From: Deltaproteobacteria bacterium | GTDB lineage: Bacteria > Bdellovibrionota > UBA1018 | Assembly: GCA_016194835.1 (NCBI GenBank) | Contig: JACQAU010000202.1 | Location: forward strand, 1-5,453 | Length of the DNA: 5,453 nucleotides | Direction: 5' to 3' | Part shown: one piece after another, positions 1 to 5,453 of the stretch | Numbering within the stretch: position 1 is the first letter of the stretch | How the letters are laid out: every line of letters starts with the position of its first letter | The notes under the pieces: generated by a model | What the model saw: only the letters and a program-made list of their open reading frames with translations | Databases searched by the model: none | Told to the model about the DNA's origin: nothing | Program-made: the position numbers and the translations under genes

Positions 1-2513
1 GGAGCACTCCATGTTTGAACTTGCTTATCTGATTTTGTTGACAACGGCTGAGAAAGCTTACAACCATCCCGATACAGGGCAACAGCTTTCAAACCCAATT
101 TCCACCCCTGATAATAAATATCCTCAATTTCCTCAACCGTGGTTTCATTGGGTATGTTTACAGTTTTAGAAATTGCACCAGATAAGAATGGCTGTACCGA
201 AGCCATCATGTGAACATGTCCCATTGGTGCAATAAAACGCTTTCCACGACTTCCACATTTATTAGCACAATCAAAAACTGGCAAGTGTTCAGCTTTTAGA
301 TGCGGAGCACCCTCTACAGTCATTGTTCCGCAAATAATTTCATTTGCTTCTTGAATTTTCACTTCTGTTAAGCCTGCCCATGTAAGAAAATTAAAAGTAG
401 GCACTTCATATGTTGTTTTAGAAATTCTTAAACTATTTAAAATTTCTTCGCCTAAAGCAAATCTGGTAAAGCAACTAGACAGTTCAAACGTACCAGGCAA
501 AGTTTTTTCTATTTTTCTTATTTCAGATTCTGTCAAACTTTCAGTATATTTTAAGTTTTTTAGAGCCGCAGGTACAGATTGATTGACAATTTTAAAACAT
601 CCTCCACCTGCTAATTTCTTAAACTTTACTAATGCAAAATCTGGCTCTACTCCTGTTGTATCACAATCCATGAGTAGTCCAATTGTACCAGTAGGTGCCA
701 AAACAGTGACTTGAGCATTTCGATATCCATGCTTTTCGCCTAAAGTATAAGCCAAATCCCAATCAAATCTTGCAGCTTCAACTAATTGCCTTGGACAGTG
801 CTTGGAATTAATATCATAAGCTGATTTTCGGTGTTTTGAGATCACCAGCAACATAGAAGAACTATTTTGTTCAAAACCTTCGAACGGATTTATTTTTTGT
901 GCGATTTCAGCACTAACCGCATAAGCATGTCCACACATAATGGCAGTCAGAGCCGCAGCCCATGTCCGTCCCTCTTCGCTATCATATGGTATTCCTTTCA
1001 GCATAAGCAGAGTTCCCAAATTTGCATAGCCTAGGCCAAGTGGGCGATAATCATGTGAGTTCTTTGCTATAGTAGCTGTAGGATAGCTTGCCAAATCTAC
1101 CATAATATCTTGCGCAATCACAAAAACCCGGCAAGCTTGTCGATAGCCATCAATATCAAAACTGCCGTCAGTCTTGAGAAATTTTACTAAATTTAAAGAA
1201 GCAAGATTACAAGCAGAATCATCTAGAAACATATACTCTGAGCAAGGATTTGATGCCCATATTCGATCTGTGTTTGAACAAGTATGCCAATTATTAATAG
1301 TGGTATCATACTGAACACCTGGATCGGCGCATGTCCAAGCTGATTCTGCAATTTTTTTCCAAAGCATTTTAGCGTCATATGTATCAATAGTTTCACCTGT
1401 AGTACGGGCCTTCGTGTGCCACTTATCGTCTCGTTCTACAGCATGCATGAACTCATCTGTTACTCGAACAGAATTATTAGAATTTTGCCCAGCAACTGTT
1501 TTATATGCCTCGCCATTAAAGTCAGAAGCATACCCTGCGGCTATTAAAGCTTGTGCTTTTTTTTCTTCTCTGCTTTTCCAAGTAATAAAATCTAAAATTT
1601 CTGGATGGTCCATATTTAAACAAACCATTTTTGCGGCTCTCCTAGTTGTGCCACCAGATTTAGTAGCACCAGCACCTTTATCAAAAACCTCTAAAAAGCT
1701 TATTAACCCTGACGAGTAGCCACCTCCAGATAATTTTTCCTGTGCTCCTCTAATTTTTGAAAAATTAGTACCTGTACCTGAACCATATTTAAAAAGTCTG
1801 GCTTCGTTTTTAATGAGTTGAAAAATACTCATTAGGTCGTCATCTATGGCTTGAATAAAACAAGCAGAACATTGTGGTCGTGAATATGCATCTTTTGTTT
1901 CGACCACTCTACATGACACAGGATCCCAGGCATAATTTCCTCCAGTACCATCAATGTGATATTCGTGCCACAAGCCTAAATTAAACCAAACTGGAGAATT
2001 AAAGGCGCCCATCTGGTGAGTTAGCATATGGGATAGTTCGTCTTCGAAAATTTGTGCATTTTCTAAATCAAAATAACCCATCTCTAGTCCTGCAACTCGC
2101 AAAGTATGTGAAATACGTTTTACAATTTGTTTTAAAGAAGTTTCATATCCTGTATCAGGAACACCAGCCTTTCTAAAATATTTAGAAACTAAAATATCTA
2201 CGGCGAGTTGACTCCAAGTCTCTGGAACTTCGACCTCTTTCATTTCAAATACTGTACTACCGTCTGTATCTTTAATTTGTGAAGAAGTTTTGATGTATTT
2301 CACAGAATCTAGCGGATTAAGCCCGGAGGTTGAAAAATAACGTTTTATAGAAAAAGACTGTGTTTTTATTTTTCTGGTCGAAATAGGTAATGAAATAGGT
2401 ATAAGACAAGCTTGCTCAACTTCAGTAAAATTTAAGCTTTGATTTAAAAATTTGCCTTTATCTAGTTGTCCATTTGATTTTACGTGCTCTTGTTCAATCA
2501 TGATCTTTTCCAT
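1..2513 (-). CDS. nrdJ: Class II (adenosylcobalamin-dependent) ribonucleoside-diphosphate reductase, C-terminus missing
   Basis: This enzyme reduces ribonucleotides to deoxyribonucleotides for DNA synthesis in the cytoplasm, using coenzyme B12 to generate the active-site thiyl radical, so it needs neither oxygen nor a separate radical subunit. The reading frame is open from the ATG at 2513 to the window edge: 837 codons with no stop. The catalytic motif NPCSEY holds N422, C424 (thiyl radical) and E426. The redox cysteine pair is C218 (in SACFIQ) and C435 (in ACNLASLN); the 11-residue gap from C424 to C435 is the family spacing. A GSGTGTNFSKIRG loop lies at 244-256, and the phosphate-binding APTGTIG at 606-612 is followed by LLMDCDTTG. 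Long proteobacterial NrdJ proteins run to about 1,200 residues, so the C-terminal part, with the thioredoxin-reducible cysteines, lies outside the window. The start is fixed by an AAGGAGA site 9 bases upstream; a second in-frame ATG four codons later is too far from it. Confidence 0.98.
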   Translation of the reverse strand, partial: MEKIMIEQEHVKSNGQLDKGKFLNQSLNFTEVEQACLIPISLPISTRKIKTQSFSIKRYFSTSGLNPLDSVKYIKTSSQIKDTDGSTVFEMKEVEVPETWSQLAVDILVSKYFRKAGVPDTGYETSLKQIVKRISHTLRVAGLEMGYFDLENAQIFEDELSHMLTHQMGAFNSPVWFNLGLWHEYHIDGTGGNYAWDPVSCRVVETKDAYSRPQCSACFIQAIDDDLMSIFQLIKNEARLFKYGSGTGTNFSKIRGAQEKLSGGGYSSGLISFLEVFDKGAGATKSGGTTRRAAKMVCLNMDHPEILDFITWKSREEKKAQALIAAGYASDFNGEAYKTVAGQNSNNSVRVTDEFMHAVERDDKWHTKARTTGETIDTYDAKMLWKKIAESAWTCADPGVQYDTTINNWHTCSNTDRIWASNPCSEYMFLDDSACNLASLNLVKFLKTDGSFDIDGYRQACRVFVIAQDIMVDLASYPTATIAKNSHDYRPLGLGYANLGTLLMLKGIPYDSEEGRTWAAALTAIMCGHAYAVSAEIAQKINPFEGFEQNSSSMLLVISKHRKSAYDINSKHCPRQLVEAARFDWDLAYTLGEKHGYRNAQVTVLAPTGTIGLLMDCDTTGVEPDFALVKFKKLAGGGCFKIVNQSVPAALKNLKYTESLTESEIRKIEKTLPGTFELSSCFTRFALGEEILNSLRISKTTYEVPTFNFLTWAGLTEVKIQEANEIICGTMTVEGAPHLKAEHLPVFDCANKCGSRGKRFIAPMGHVHMMASVQPFLSGAISKTVNIPNETTVEEIEDIYYQGWKLGLKAVALYRDGCKLSQPLSTKSDKQVQTWSA

Positions 2514-2522
2514 GAATAGCAA

Positions 2523-2529
2523 TCTCCTT
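2523..2529 (-). promoter_or_regulatory. Ribosome binding site of nrdJ
   Basis: A full Shine-Dalgarno sequence, AAGGAGA on the minus strand, lies 9 bases before the ATG at 2513. It decides between the two closely spaced ATG codons (2513 and 2501) in favour of the first. The FKBP gene at the other end of the window uses the same sequence at the same spacing. Confidence 0.85.
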
Positions 2530-2542
2530 TTTTATTTTGACC

Positions 2543-2561
2543 AACACCTAAGTCAAACACC
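2543..2561 (-). repeat. GGTGTT direct repeat just upstream of the nrdJ ribosome binding site
   Basis: On the minus strand GGTGTTTGAC and GGTGTTGGTC match at 8 of 10 positions with a 13-base period. The hexamer GGTGTT lies at 2561-2556 and 2548-2543. The pair ends about 14 bases before the ribosome binding site, so it could be an operator or a leader RNA element. No regulator is identified. Confidence 0.3.
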
Positions 2562-2625
2562 CCATTCTTGATTAATTTATGTAAAACTTGCAACTTGTAG
2601 CTGATCATGCTCAATTAACCCTCTT

Positions 2626-2693
2626 TTATAGTTGTTAACTTTAGACTGCAGATAATTTCTACCATTGTCAAAGCACAGTCTTATAGCGTTAAC
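2626..2693 (-). repeat. Two imperfect copies of GTTAAC-N(1-2)-CTATAA upstream of nrdJ
   Basis: On the minus strand, GTTAAC followed by CTATAA occurs at 2693-2681 (one base between the hexamers) and again at 2639-2626 (two bases between). The copies are about 55 bp apart, in the same orientation as nrdJ. Each contains the palindrome GTTAAC. They could be duplicated regulator sites or tandem -10 regions. Chance is possible in such AT-rich DNA. Confidence 0.35.
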
Positions 2694-2920
2694 CTCTTGA
2701 ACCCCTTACCTTTTTTCTGTAAAATAAAAAAAATAGCTAAAAAAATAAAAATATCACGCATAGTGTCATTTTCATTTCTCTTGACTTATTTTGAGTTCTT
2801 CGATTTCCGCTTGTATGCGCCCTTTAAAGAAAAATAACTAGAAATATTTTAAAAAAATCCGAAAATTGAAAGTATTTTTTAAAAAACTATCACTTCTTGG
2901 GCAAAATAAGCTATAAAACA

Positions 2921-3523
2921 CTACCAAATCATTCCCAAACTTATACGAAACCCTTGTAGCATAAAACTAGAAACTCCACCTAATTTTCCAGAAGTTACAT
3001 AAAGTCCACTTTTTATTCTAATTGCTGCGCCATCTAAGGAACCAGTTCGCAGATCAACTCCTGCGGTTAGCTCATATCCATAAACTATGCTTTGAGTATT
3101 TGCCTCTACTCCCGCGGGTGGACTGCCCATCTTGAGATAGCCCCAGCCAACAACTCCACTTCCGCCTACAAACGGAGCAAATCTGACTGCTGTAAATGGA
3201 AACAAATGCACACCCACAATAAAAGAAGCATTATATAATGACGCACTTGGTGTATCAGTGCCAATAGAAGCCTTGCCTACTGCAGTTAATATCTCCATAG
3301 CAGCCTGTGGCCTAAAAAATCCTTTTCTATCTTCTGCACGGAAATTGAAATACTCAGCCAAAGCTCCCGTCATGCTTTTACCCGAAGTTCCTGTAAAAAA
3401 AGCTACTCCCATATCCATTGCTGGTGCGTATTCACCCGCTGCTTTTCCAAAGCAAAGCTTGGTATTTAAACCTTCAATTACAAGTATTGCAATAATGACA
3501 AAGAATATTTTACAATAACTCAT
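2921..3523 (-). CDS. Small exported protein, probable outer-membrane beta-barrel, family unknown
   Basis: A 200-residue protein that I cannot assign to a named family. Residues 1-26 form a signal peptide: a short polar start with K5, a hydrophobic core FFVIIAILVI at 7-16, and likely cleavage near residues 24-30. The mature part is rich in glycine, serine, alanine and aromatics, with alternating stretches typical of beta-strands, for example FIVGVHLFPF (101-110), a glycine-rich turn around 119-128 and YGYELTAGVDL (148-158). It ends GFRISLGMIW, and a C-terminal aromatic after alternating hydrophobics resembles the beta-signal read by the Bam complex. About 170 mature residues would suit a barrel of roughly eight strands; this is inferred. 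The ATG overlaps the stop of the upstream coiled-coil gene (ATGA), with AAGGA at 3538-3534 ten bases before it, so translation is probably coupled. A secreted soluble beta-protein is the main alternative. Confidence 0.82.
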   Translation of the reverse strand: MSYCKIFFVIIAILVIEGLNTKLCFGKAAGEYAPAMDMGVAFFTGTSGKSMTGALAEYFNFRAEDRKGFFRPQAAMEILTAVGKASIGTDTPSASLYNASFIVGVHLFPFTAVRFAPFVGGSGVVGWGYLKMGSPPAGVEANTQSIVYGYELTAGVDLRTGSLDGAAIRIKSGLYVTSGKLGGVSSFMLQGFRISLGMIW

Positions 3524-4230
3524 TCCACACTCGTCCTTCTTTTATAAACAGTACCGGGAACATCAACTTCAGAAGAACCTTTCGGCAAAACAACTGACCT
3601 TGGCACCTCCACTGCGGTAGTAGCTTTTGGCTCCTGAATTTCTTCTCGCAAACATGTTTGGACTTTTTTTACAAATCCCTGGTAAATGTCTGCTGTTTTT
3701 AAAAGCACTTCAATCTCCTTATAAGATTTATTCAATTCCTCCTTTGCTTGCTGCAACTCATGTGCTTTAGGCTTGTTTTTATCAACAGTCGTCAAATCCT
3801 GTGACTTTAGTCTTTGAACCAAAATATCTAGTTTTCTTTGTGCTGTCCTGACACGTTCTAGTTGGACTTCAATACCAGCAGAATCTTTTCCTAAATTACT
3901 ATCCGAAAGCATGAGTCGGTATTTTTTGATTTCTTTCTCATATTGCGCTTTTGATTCTTTTAAAACTTCTTGTGATGTTAAAAACGATCCTTCCGTAAGA
4001 TCCTTAATCTGTAAATGAATAGCCTGGATTTTTGTCTGAATATTAGAGAGCTGATTTTGCAATTTCTCAACTGTAGCTTGAGCAATCATTTTGCGACTCT
4101 GACTAATATCTTTTTCTTGTGCTCCACAAGCAAGTTGAACTTCTCTCTCAAAACTAGAAACCTCATCAGAAACAGGTTCTGCACCTATAGAGAAGGAAAT
4201 CAAAAAAATTATAGCTATCCAGATAATCAC
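3520..4230 (-). CDS. Exported coiled-coil protein, probably periplasmic, function unknown
   Basis: A 236-residue protein I do not recognise. Residues 1-17 are a hydrophobic signal peptide with likely cleavage after SIGA and before E18. The mature protein is highly charged and predicted to be helical. A first coiled-coil segment covers about 45-80, a long one about 88-145 and a third about 155-192, followed by a proline- and valine-containing tail (200-236) that looks unstructured. The mature chain has just two cysteines, C35 and C193, flanking the helical region, so a disulfide closing a helical hairpin is possible. The start is GTG: an in-frame stop lies six codons upstream and no in-frame ATG occurs before residue 48, which would discard the signal peptide. 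No good Shine-Dalgarno precedes it. Its stop overlaps the ATG of the next gene by four bases, linking it to the putative outer-membrane protein. It lies 64 bases after the LOG gene. Confidence 0.83.
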   Translation of the reverse strand: MIIWIAIIFLISFSIGAEPVSDEVSSFEREVQLACGAQEKDISQSRKMIAQATVEKLQNQLSNIQTKIQAIHLQIKDLTEGSFLTSQEVLKESKAQYEKEIKKYRLMLSDSNLGKDSAGIEVQLERVRTAQRKLDILVQRLKSQDLTTVDKNKPKAHELQQAKEELNKSYKEIEVLLKTADIYQGFVKKVQTCLREEIQEPKATTAVEVPRSVVLPKGSSEVDVPGTVYKRRTSVE

Positions 4231-4249
4231 ACTTACTTGTCGGATTTAA

Positions 4250-4255
4250 ATTATA
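4250..4255 (-). promoter_or_regulatory. Candidate -10 element of the coiled-coil/outer-membrane gene pair
   Basis: A perfect TATAAT lies on the minus strand 19 bases before the GTG start at 4230. The hexamer 17 bases upstream is TTATCT, a weak -35. If used, transcription would start near 4243 and leave a leader of only about a dozen bases, which fits the lack of a clear Shine-Dalgarno there. The surrounding DNA is AT-rich, so a chance match is possible. Read-through from the LOG gene is the alternative. Confidence 0.4.
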
Positions 4256-4294
4256 AAAAATAAAGGGTTTCTAGATAATTAACGCGGCGGGTTC

Positions 4295-5023
4295 TTATTG
4301 TTGTTTTAAGCCAAAACGTAGAGCGGTTTTGTGAAGAATATTTCTAATTTCCTCTATATCATCAGTTAAATAAATAGAATTTAAATCTGCTGCAGATATC
4401 GCACCTTGTTTAACCAAAGTACTCTGAAACCACTCCATGCATCCTCTCCAATAATCCTTTCCAACTAATATAACTGGAAAATCCTGTAACTTGCCTGTCT
4501 GGATCAGTGTCAAAGCTTCTGTAAGCTCATCCAAAGTGCCAAATCCTCCGGGCAAGATAATAAAGGCATACGAATATTTGATAAGCATGACTTTCCTGAT
4601 AAAAAAATAATTGAAAGTTACAAATTTATTTAACCAAGGATTTGGTTTTTGTTCATGTGGTAAAACGATGTTACAGCCAACAGAATACCCACCTGCTTCC
4701 TTAGCTCCCTGATTAGCCGCTTTCATAAGTCCAGGTCCACTGCCAGTAATTAAAGTAAAGCCTTCTTGCGCGACAAGTGAACCCGCTTTCTTTGCAAGTT
4801 CATAGTAGCTTTCATGCGTACTCTCCTTAAAACGAGCCGATCCAAATACCGTTACAGCAGGCTTGAGGTGATGAAACGCACCGAAACCTCTAACAAATTC
4901 CCTCATGATTCGCAGCACTTCGAAAAATTCAGCAACTTTAGAACGCTTGCCAGCTAAAAACAGCTTCTCTTGTTTATGTAATATATTGTCGTGTTTCATG
5001 TTGATTTTAAAAAGAACACACAT
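4295..5023 (-). CDS. LOG-family protein (TIGR00730 type), nucleoside 5'-monophosphate phosphoribohydrolase-like
   Basis: Members of this Rossmann-fold family split nucleoside 5'-monophosphates into base and ribose 5-phosphate; plant LOG enzymes release active cytokinins, and bacterial relatives often act on AMP and similar nucleotides. The 242-residue protein is probably cytoplasmic and has all the hallmarks: VTVFGSAR (57-64), ITGSGPGLMKAAN (92-104), FIRKVML (141-147) with the conserved R143-K144, and the signature PGGFGTLDE (158-166) with catalytic E166. It belongs to the longer bacterial form with an N-terminal helical extension (about 1-55). The substrate cannot be told from sequence. The start is uncertain: the ATG at 5023 has no strong ribosome binding site, and a second in-frame ATG at 4999 (residue 9) also lacks one. 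A TATAGA at 5032-5027 with GTGTCA 16 bases upstream would put the transcript start at the first ATG, which favours residue 9 or a leaderless message. It diverges from the FKBP gene. Confidence 0.95.
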   Translation of the reverse strand: MCVLFKINMKHDNILHKQEKLFLAGKRSKVAEFFEVLRIMREFVRGFGAFHHLKPAVTVFGSARFKESTHESYYELAKKAGSLVAQEGFTLITGSGPGLMKAANQGAKEAGGYSVGCNIVLPHEQKPNPWLNKFVTFNYFFIRKVMLIKYSYAFIILPGGFGTLDELTEALTLIQTGKLQDFPVILVGKDYWRGCMEWFQSTLVKQGAISAADLNSIYLTDDIEEIRNILHKTALRFGLKQQ

Positions 5024-5070
5024 TCATCTATAAATGTCGTAACACTTCTGACACGCGGTGGTCAATAGGC

Positions 5071-5087
5071 AAAAAAAGGCTTTTTTT
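5071..5087. repeat. A7-GGC-T7 palindrome
   Basis: Seven A, then GGC, then seven T. It is symmetrical, so it reads nearly the same on both strands (GCC on the other). Phased A/T tracts like this bend DNA or serve as UP elements, which would suit a divergent promoter. As RNA it would give a weak A-U hairpin, so an intrinsic terminator is unlikely, and no gene end lies nearby. Confidence 0.4.
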
Positions 5088-5100
5088 CTTCTTTGACTGC

Positions 5101-5113
5101 GAGTAACATACTC
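5101..5113. promoter_or_regulatory. Inverted repeat GAGTA-ACA-TACTC, possible operator
   Basis: The arms GAGTA and TACTC are perfect inverted repeats around a 3-base centre, ending 7 bases before the FKBP ribosome binding site. The position, between promoter and start codon, is typical for a repressor operator. The arms are short, so chance remains possible, and no regulator is known. Confidence 0.35.
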
Positions 5114-5120
5114 AAACCAC

Positions 5121-5127
5121 AAGGAGA
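5121..5127 (+). promoter_or_regulatory. Ribosome binding site of the FKBP gene
   Basis: AAGGAGA lies 9 bases before the ATG at 5137, a strong Shine-Dalgarno at ideal spacing that fixes the start. Confidence 0.85.
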
Positions 5128-5136
5128 ATCATACTT

Positions 5137-5453
5137 ATGCAAATAAATACATGGTTTAAAAGCACAATTGCGATTATTATTGCTCTCATGTCAATTAACC
5201 TAAGTTGTACAAAAAAATTCAAAACCGATACATTACAAAATGGCACAGGAGTAAGTGTAGAAAACGGAAAAACAGTTTCTGTTCACTACACTGGTTGGCT
5301 AACAGATGGAAAAAAATTTGATTCCTCTCTTGATCGTGGGGAACCATTTAAATTCCGATTGGGTGCAGGACAAGTCATCAAGGGTTGGGACCAAGGTGTA
5401 CTGGGCATGAAAGTTGGTGAAAAGAGAAAACTAACTATTCCACCTGAACTAGG
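5137..5453 (+). CDS. FKBP-type peptidyl-prolyl cis-trans isomerase, probable lipoprotein, C-terminus missing
   Basis: FKBP isomerases speed cis-trans rotation about prolyl bonds and help exported proteins fold. The window holds 105 codons plus two bases. Residues 1-23 are an export signal (K8, then a hydrophobic core IAIIIALMSI at 11-20) followed by C24 in INLSC, a plausible lipidation site, although asparagine at -3 is unusual for a lipobox. The FKBP domain starts near residue 38. Pocket residues can be aligned to human FKBP12: Y51 (in VHYTGW), F61 and D62 (in KKFDSS), F71 (in EPFKF), V80-I81 and W84 (in QVIKGWD), then LTIPPELG, the lead-in to the usual YG motif. Only about 25 residues of a single-domain FKBP are missing. 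The domain is cut off by the window, not broken. If C24 is lipidated, the enzyme is tethered to a membrane facing the periplasm or the cell surface; otherwise it would be a periplasmic soluble enzyme. Confidence 0.95.
   Translation, partial: MQINTWFKSTIAIIIALMSINLSCTKKFKTDTLQNGTGVSVENGKTVSVHYTGWLTDGKKFDSSLDRGEPFKFRLGAGQVIKGWDQGVLGMKVGEKRKLTIPPEL

Larger units (their letters stand above)
2514..2920. other. Intergenic region upstream of nrdJ
   Basis: This 407-bp AT-rich gap separates nrdJ from the stop of the outer-membrane gene and should hold the nrdJ promoter. I see no convincing -35/-10 pair: a perfect TTGACA on the minus strand (2671-2666) has no acceptable -10 at 16-19 bases. Two TATAA-like elements (minus, near 2685-2680 and 2630-2625) lack good -35 partners. 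No B12-box or riboswitch-like core and no pair of NrdR-type ACACwATATATwGTGT boxes can be recognised by eye. The part at 2821-2890 is dominated by A and T runs. No GC-rich hairpin followed by a T-run is visible after the stop at 2921, so no intrinsic terminator is called. Short repeats and a possible gene remnant in this gap are described separately. Confidence 0.6.
5024..5136. other. Divergent intergenic region between the LOG and FKBP genes
   Basis: These 113 bases must contain the start signals for both divergent genes. For the LOG side there is a weak candidate, GTGTCA-16-TATAGA, ending at 5027. For the FKBP side, TTGACT at 5093-5098 has no -10 at the usual distance. A palindrome and an inverted repeat, listed separately, lie in the right half. 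Confidence 0.55.

Noticed and set aside
1414..1719. Plus-strand open frame of about 100 codons inside nrdJ
   Set aside because: It is antisense to strongly conserved NrdJ sequence, has no ribosome binding site, and its product shows no recognisable features. It is a shadow of the real gene.
2535..2556. Minus-strand TTGACT-16-TAAAAA just before the nrdJ ribosome binding site
   Set aside because: A transcript starting from it would begin within or after the Shine-Dalgarno sequence, leaving nrdJ without its strong ribosome binding site.
2697..2725. Plus-strand promoter-like TTGAAC-17-TAAAAT
   Set aside because: The match is reasonable, but it points away from nrdJ into the 3' end of the minus-strand outer-membrane gene with no gene or RNA to drive, and such matches are common in AT-rich DNA.
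2881..2920. Possible terminator after the outer-membrane gene, ending in TTTTTT on the minus strand
   Set aside because: No stable GC-containing stem precedes the T-run; the only pairings found are short and interrupted.
3258..3518. Plus-strand open frame of 86 codons opposite the outer-membrane protein gene
   Set aside because: It is antisense to a coherent signal-peptide protein coupled to its neighbour and has no start signals of its own.
4015..4263. Plus-strand open frame of 82 codons opposite the start of the coiled-coil gene
   Set aside because: It is antisense to the signal peptide and coiled-coil region, and it lacks a ribosome binding site and protein-like features.
4256..4294. Possible terminator after the LOG gene (CCCGCCGCG followed later by a T-rich stretch)
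   Set aside because: The two CCC-containing segments are direct, not inverted, repeats, so they do not form a stem.
4976..4995. AATATATTGT-like sequence resembling half of an NrdR box
   Set aside because: It lies inside the LOG coding sequence, is single, and is far from nrdJ, so it is most likely chance.

Overview
This AT-rich window carries five protein-coding genes in a compact bacterial layout. Four lie on the minus strand and one on the plus strand, and the two outermost genes run off the window edges. A signal-peptide protein ending in an outer-membrane-type C-terminus, a periplasmic coiled-coil protein and a probable FKBP lipoprotein together point to a Gram-negative (diderm) bacterium. 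The long, rhizobial-type B12-dependent ribonucleotide reductase and the AT-rich composition fit a low-GC proteobacterial or Bdellovibrionota-like lineage. That placement is an inference from general resemblance, not something the sequence proves.

Layout from left to right: (1) positions 1-2513, minus, most of nrdJ, the class II adenosylcobalamin-dependent ribonucleotide reductase, with its C-terminus cut off by the window edge. (2) 2514-2920, a 407-bp AT-rich gap upstream of nrdJ. It has a strong ribosome binding site, two kinds of short direct repeat that could be operators, and possible remnants of a decayed small gene, but no recognisable cobalamin riboswitch or NrdR box. (3) 2921-4230, minus, two overlapping genes sharing an ATGA junction: a secreted coiled-coil protein followed by a small secreted, probably outer-membrane beta-barrel protein. 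(4) 4295-5023, minus, a LOG-family (TIGR00730-type) nucleotide phosphoribohydrolase. (5) 5024-5136, a short divergent intergenic region with an A7-GGC-T7 palindrome and a perfect 5-bp-arm inverted repeat. (6) 5137 onward, plus, an FKBP-type peptidyl-prolyl isomerase with a lipoprotein-like leader, cut off by the right edge.

The genes do not form one obvious pathway. NrdJ makes deoxyribonucleotides without needing oxygen, and the LOG protein acts on nucleoside monophosphates, so both touch nucleotide metabolism, but nothing shows they are linked. The most distinctive part is the translationally coupled coiled-coil and barrel pair. Both proteins are exported, neither is a family I can name, and their coupling suggests they act together in the envelope.
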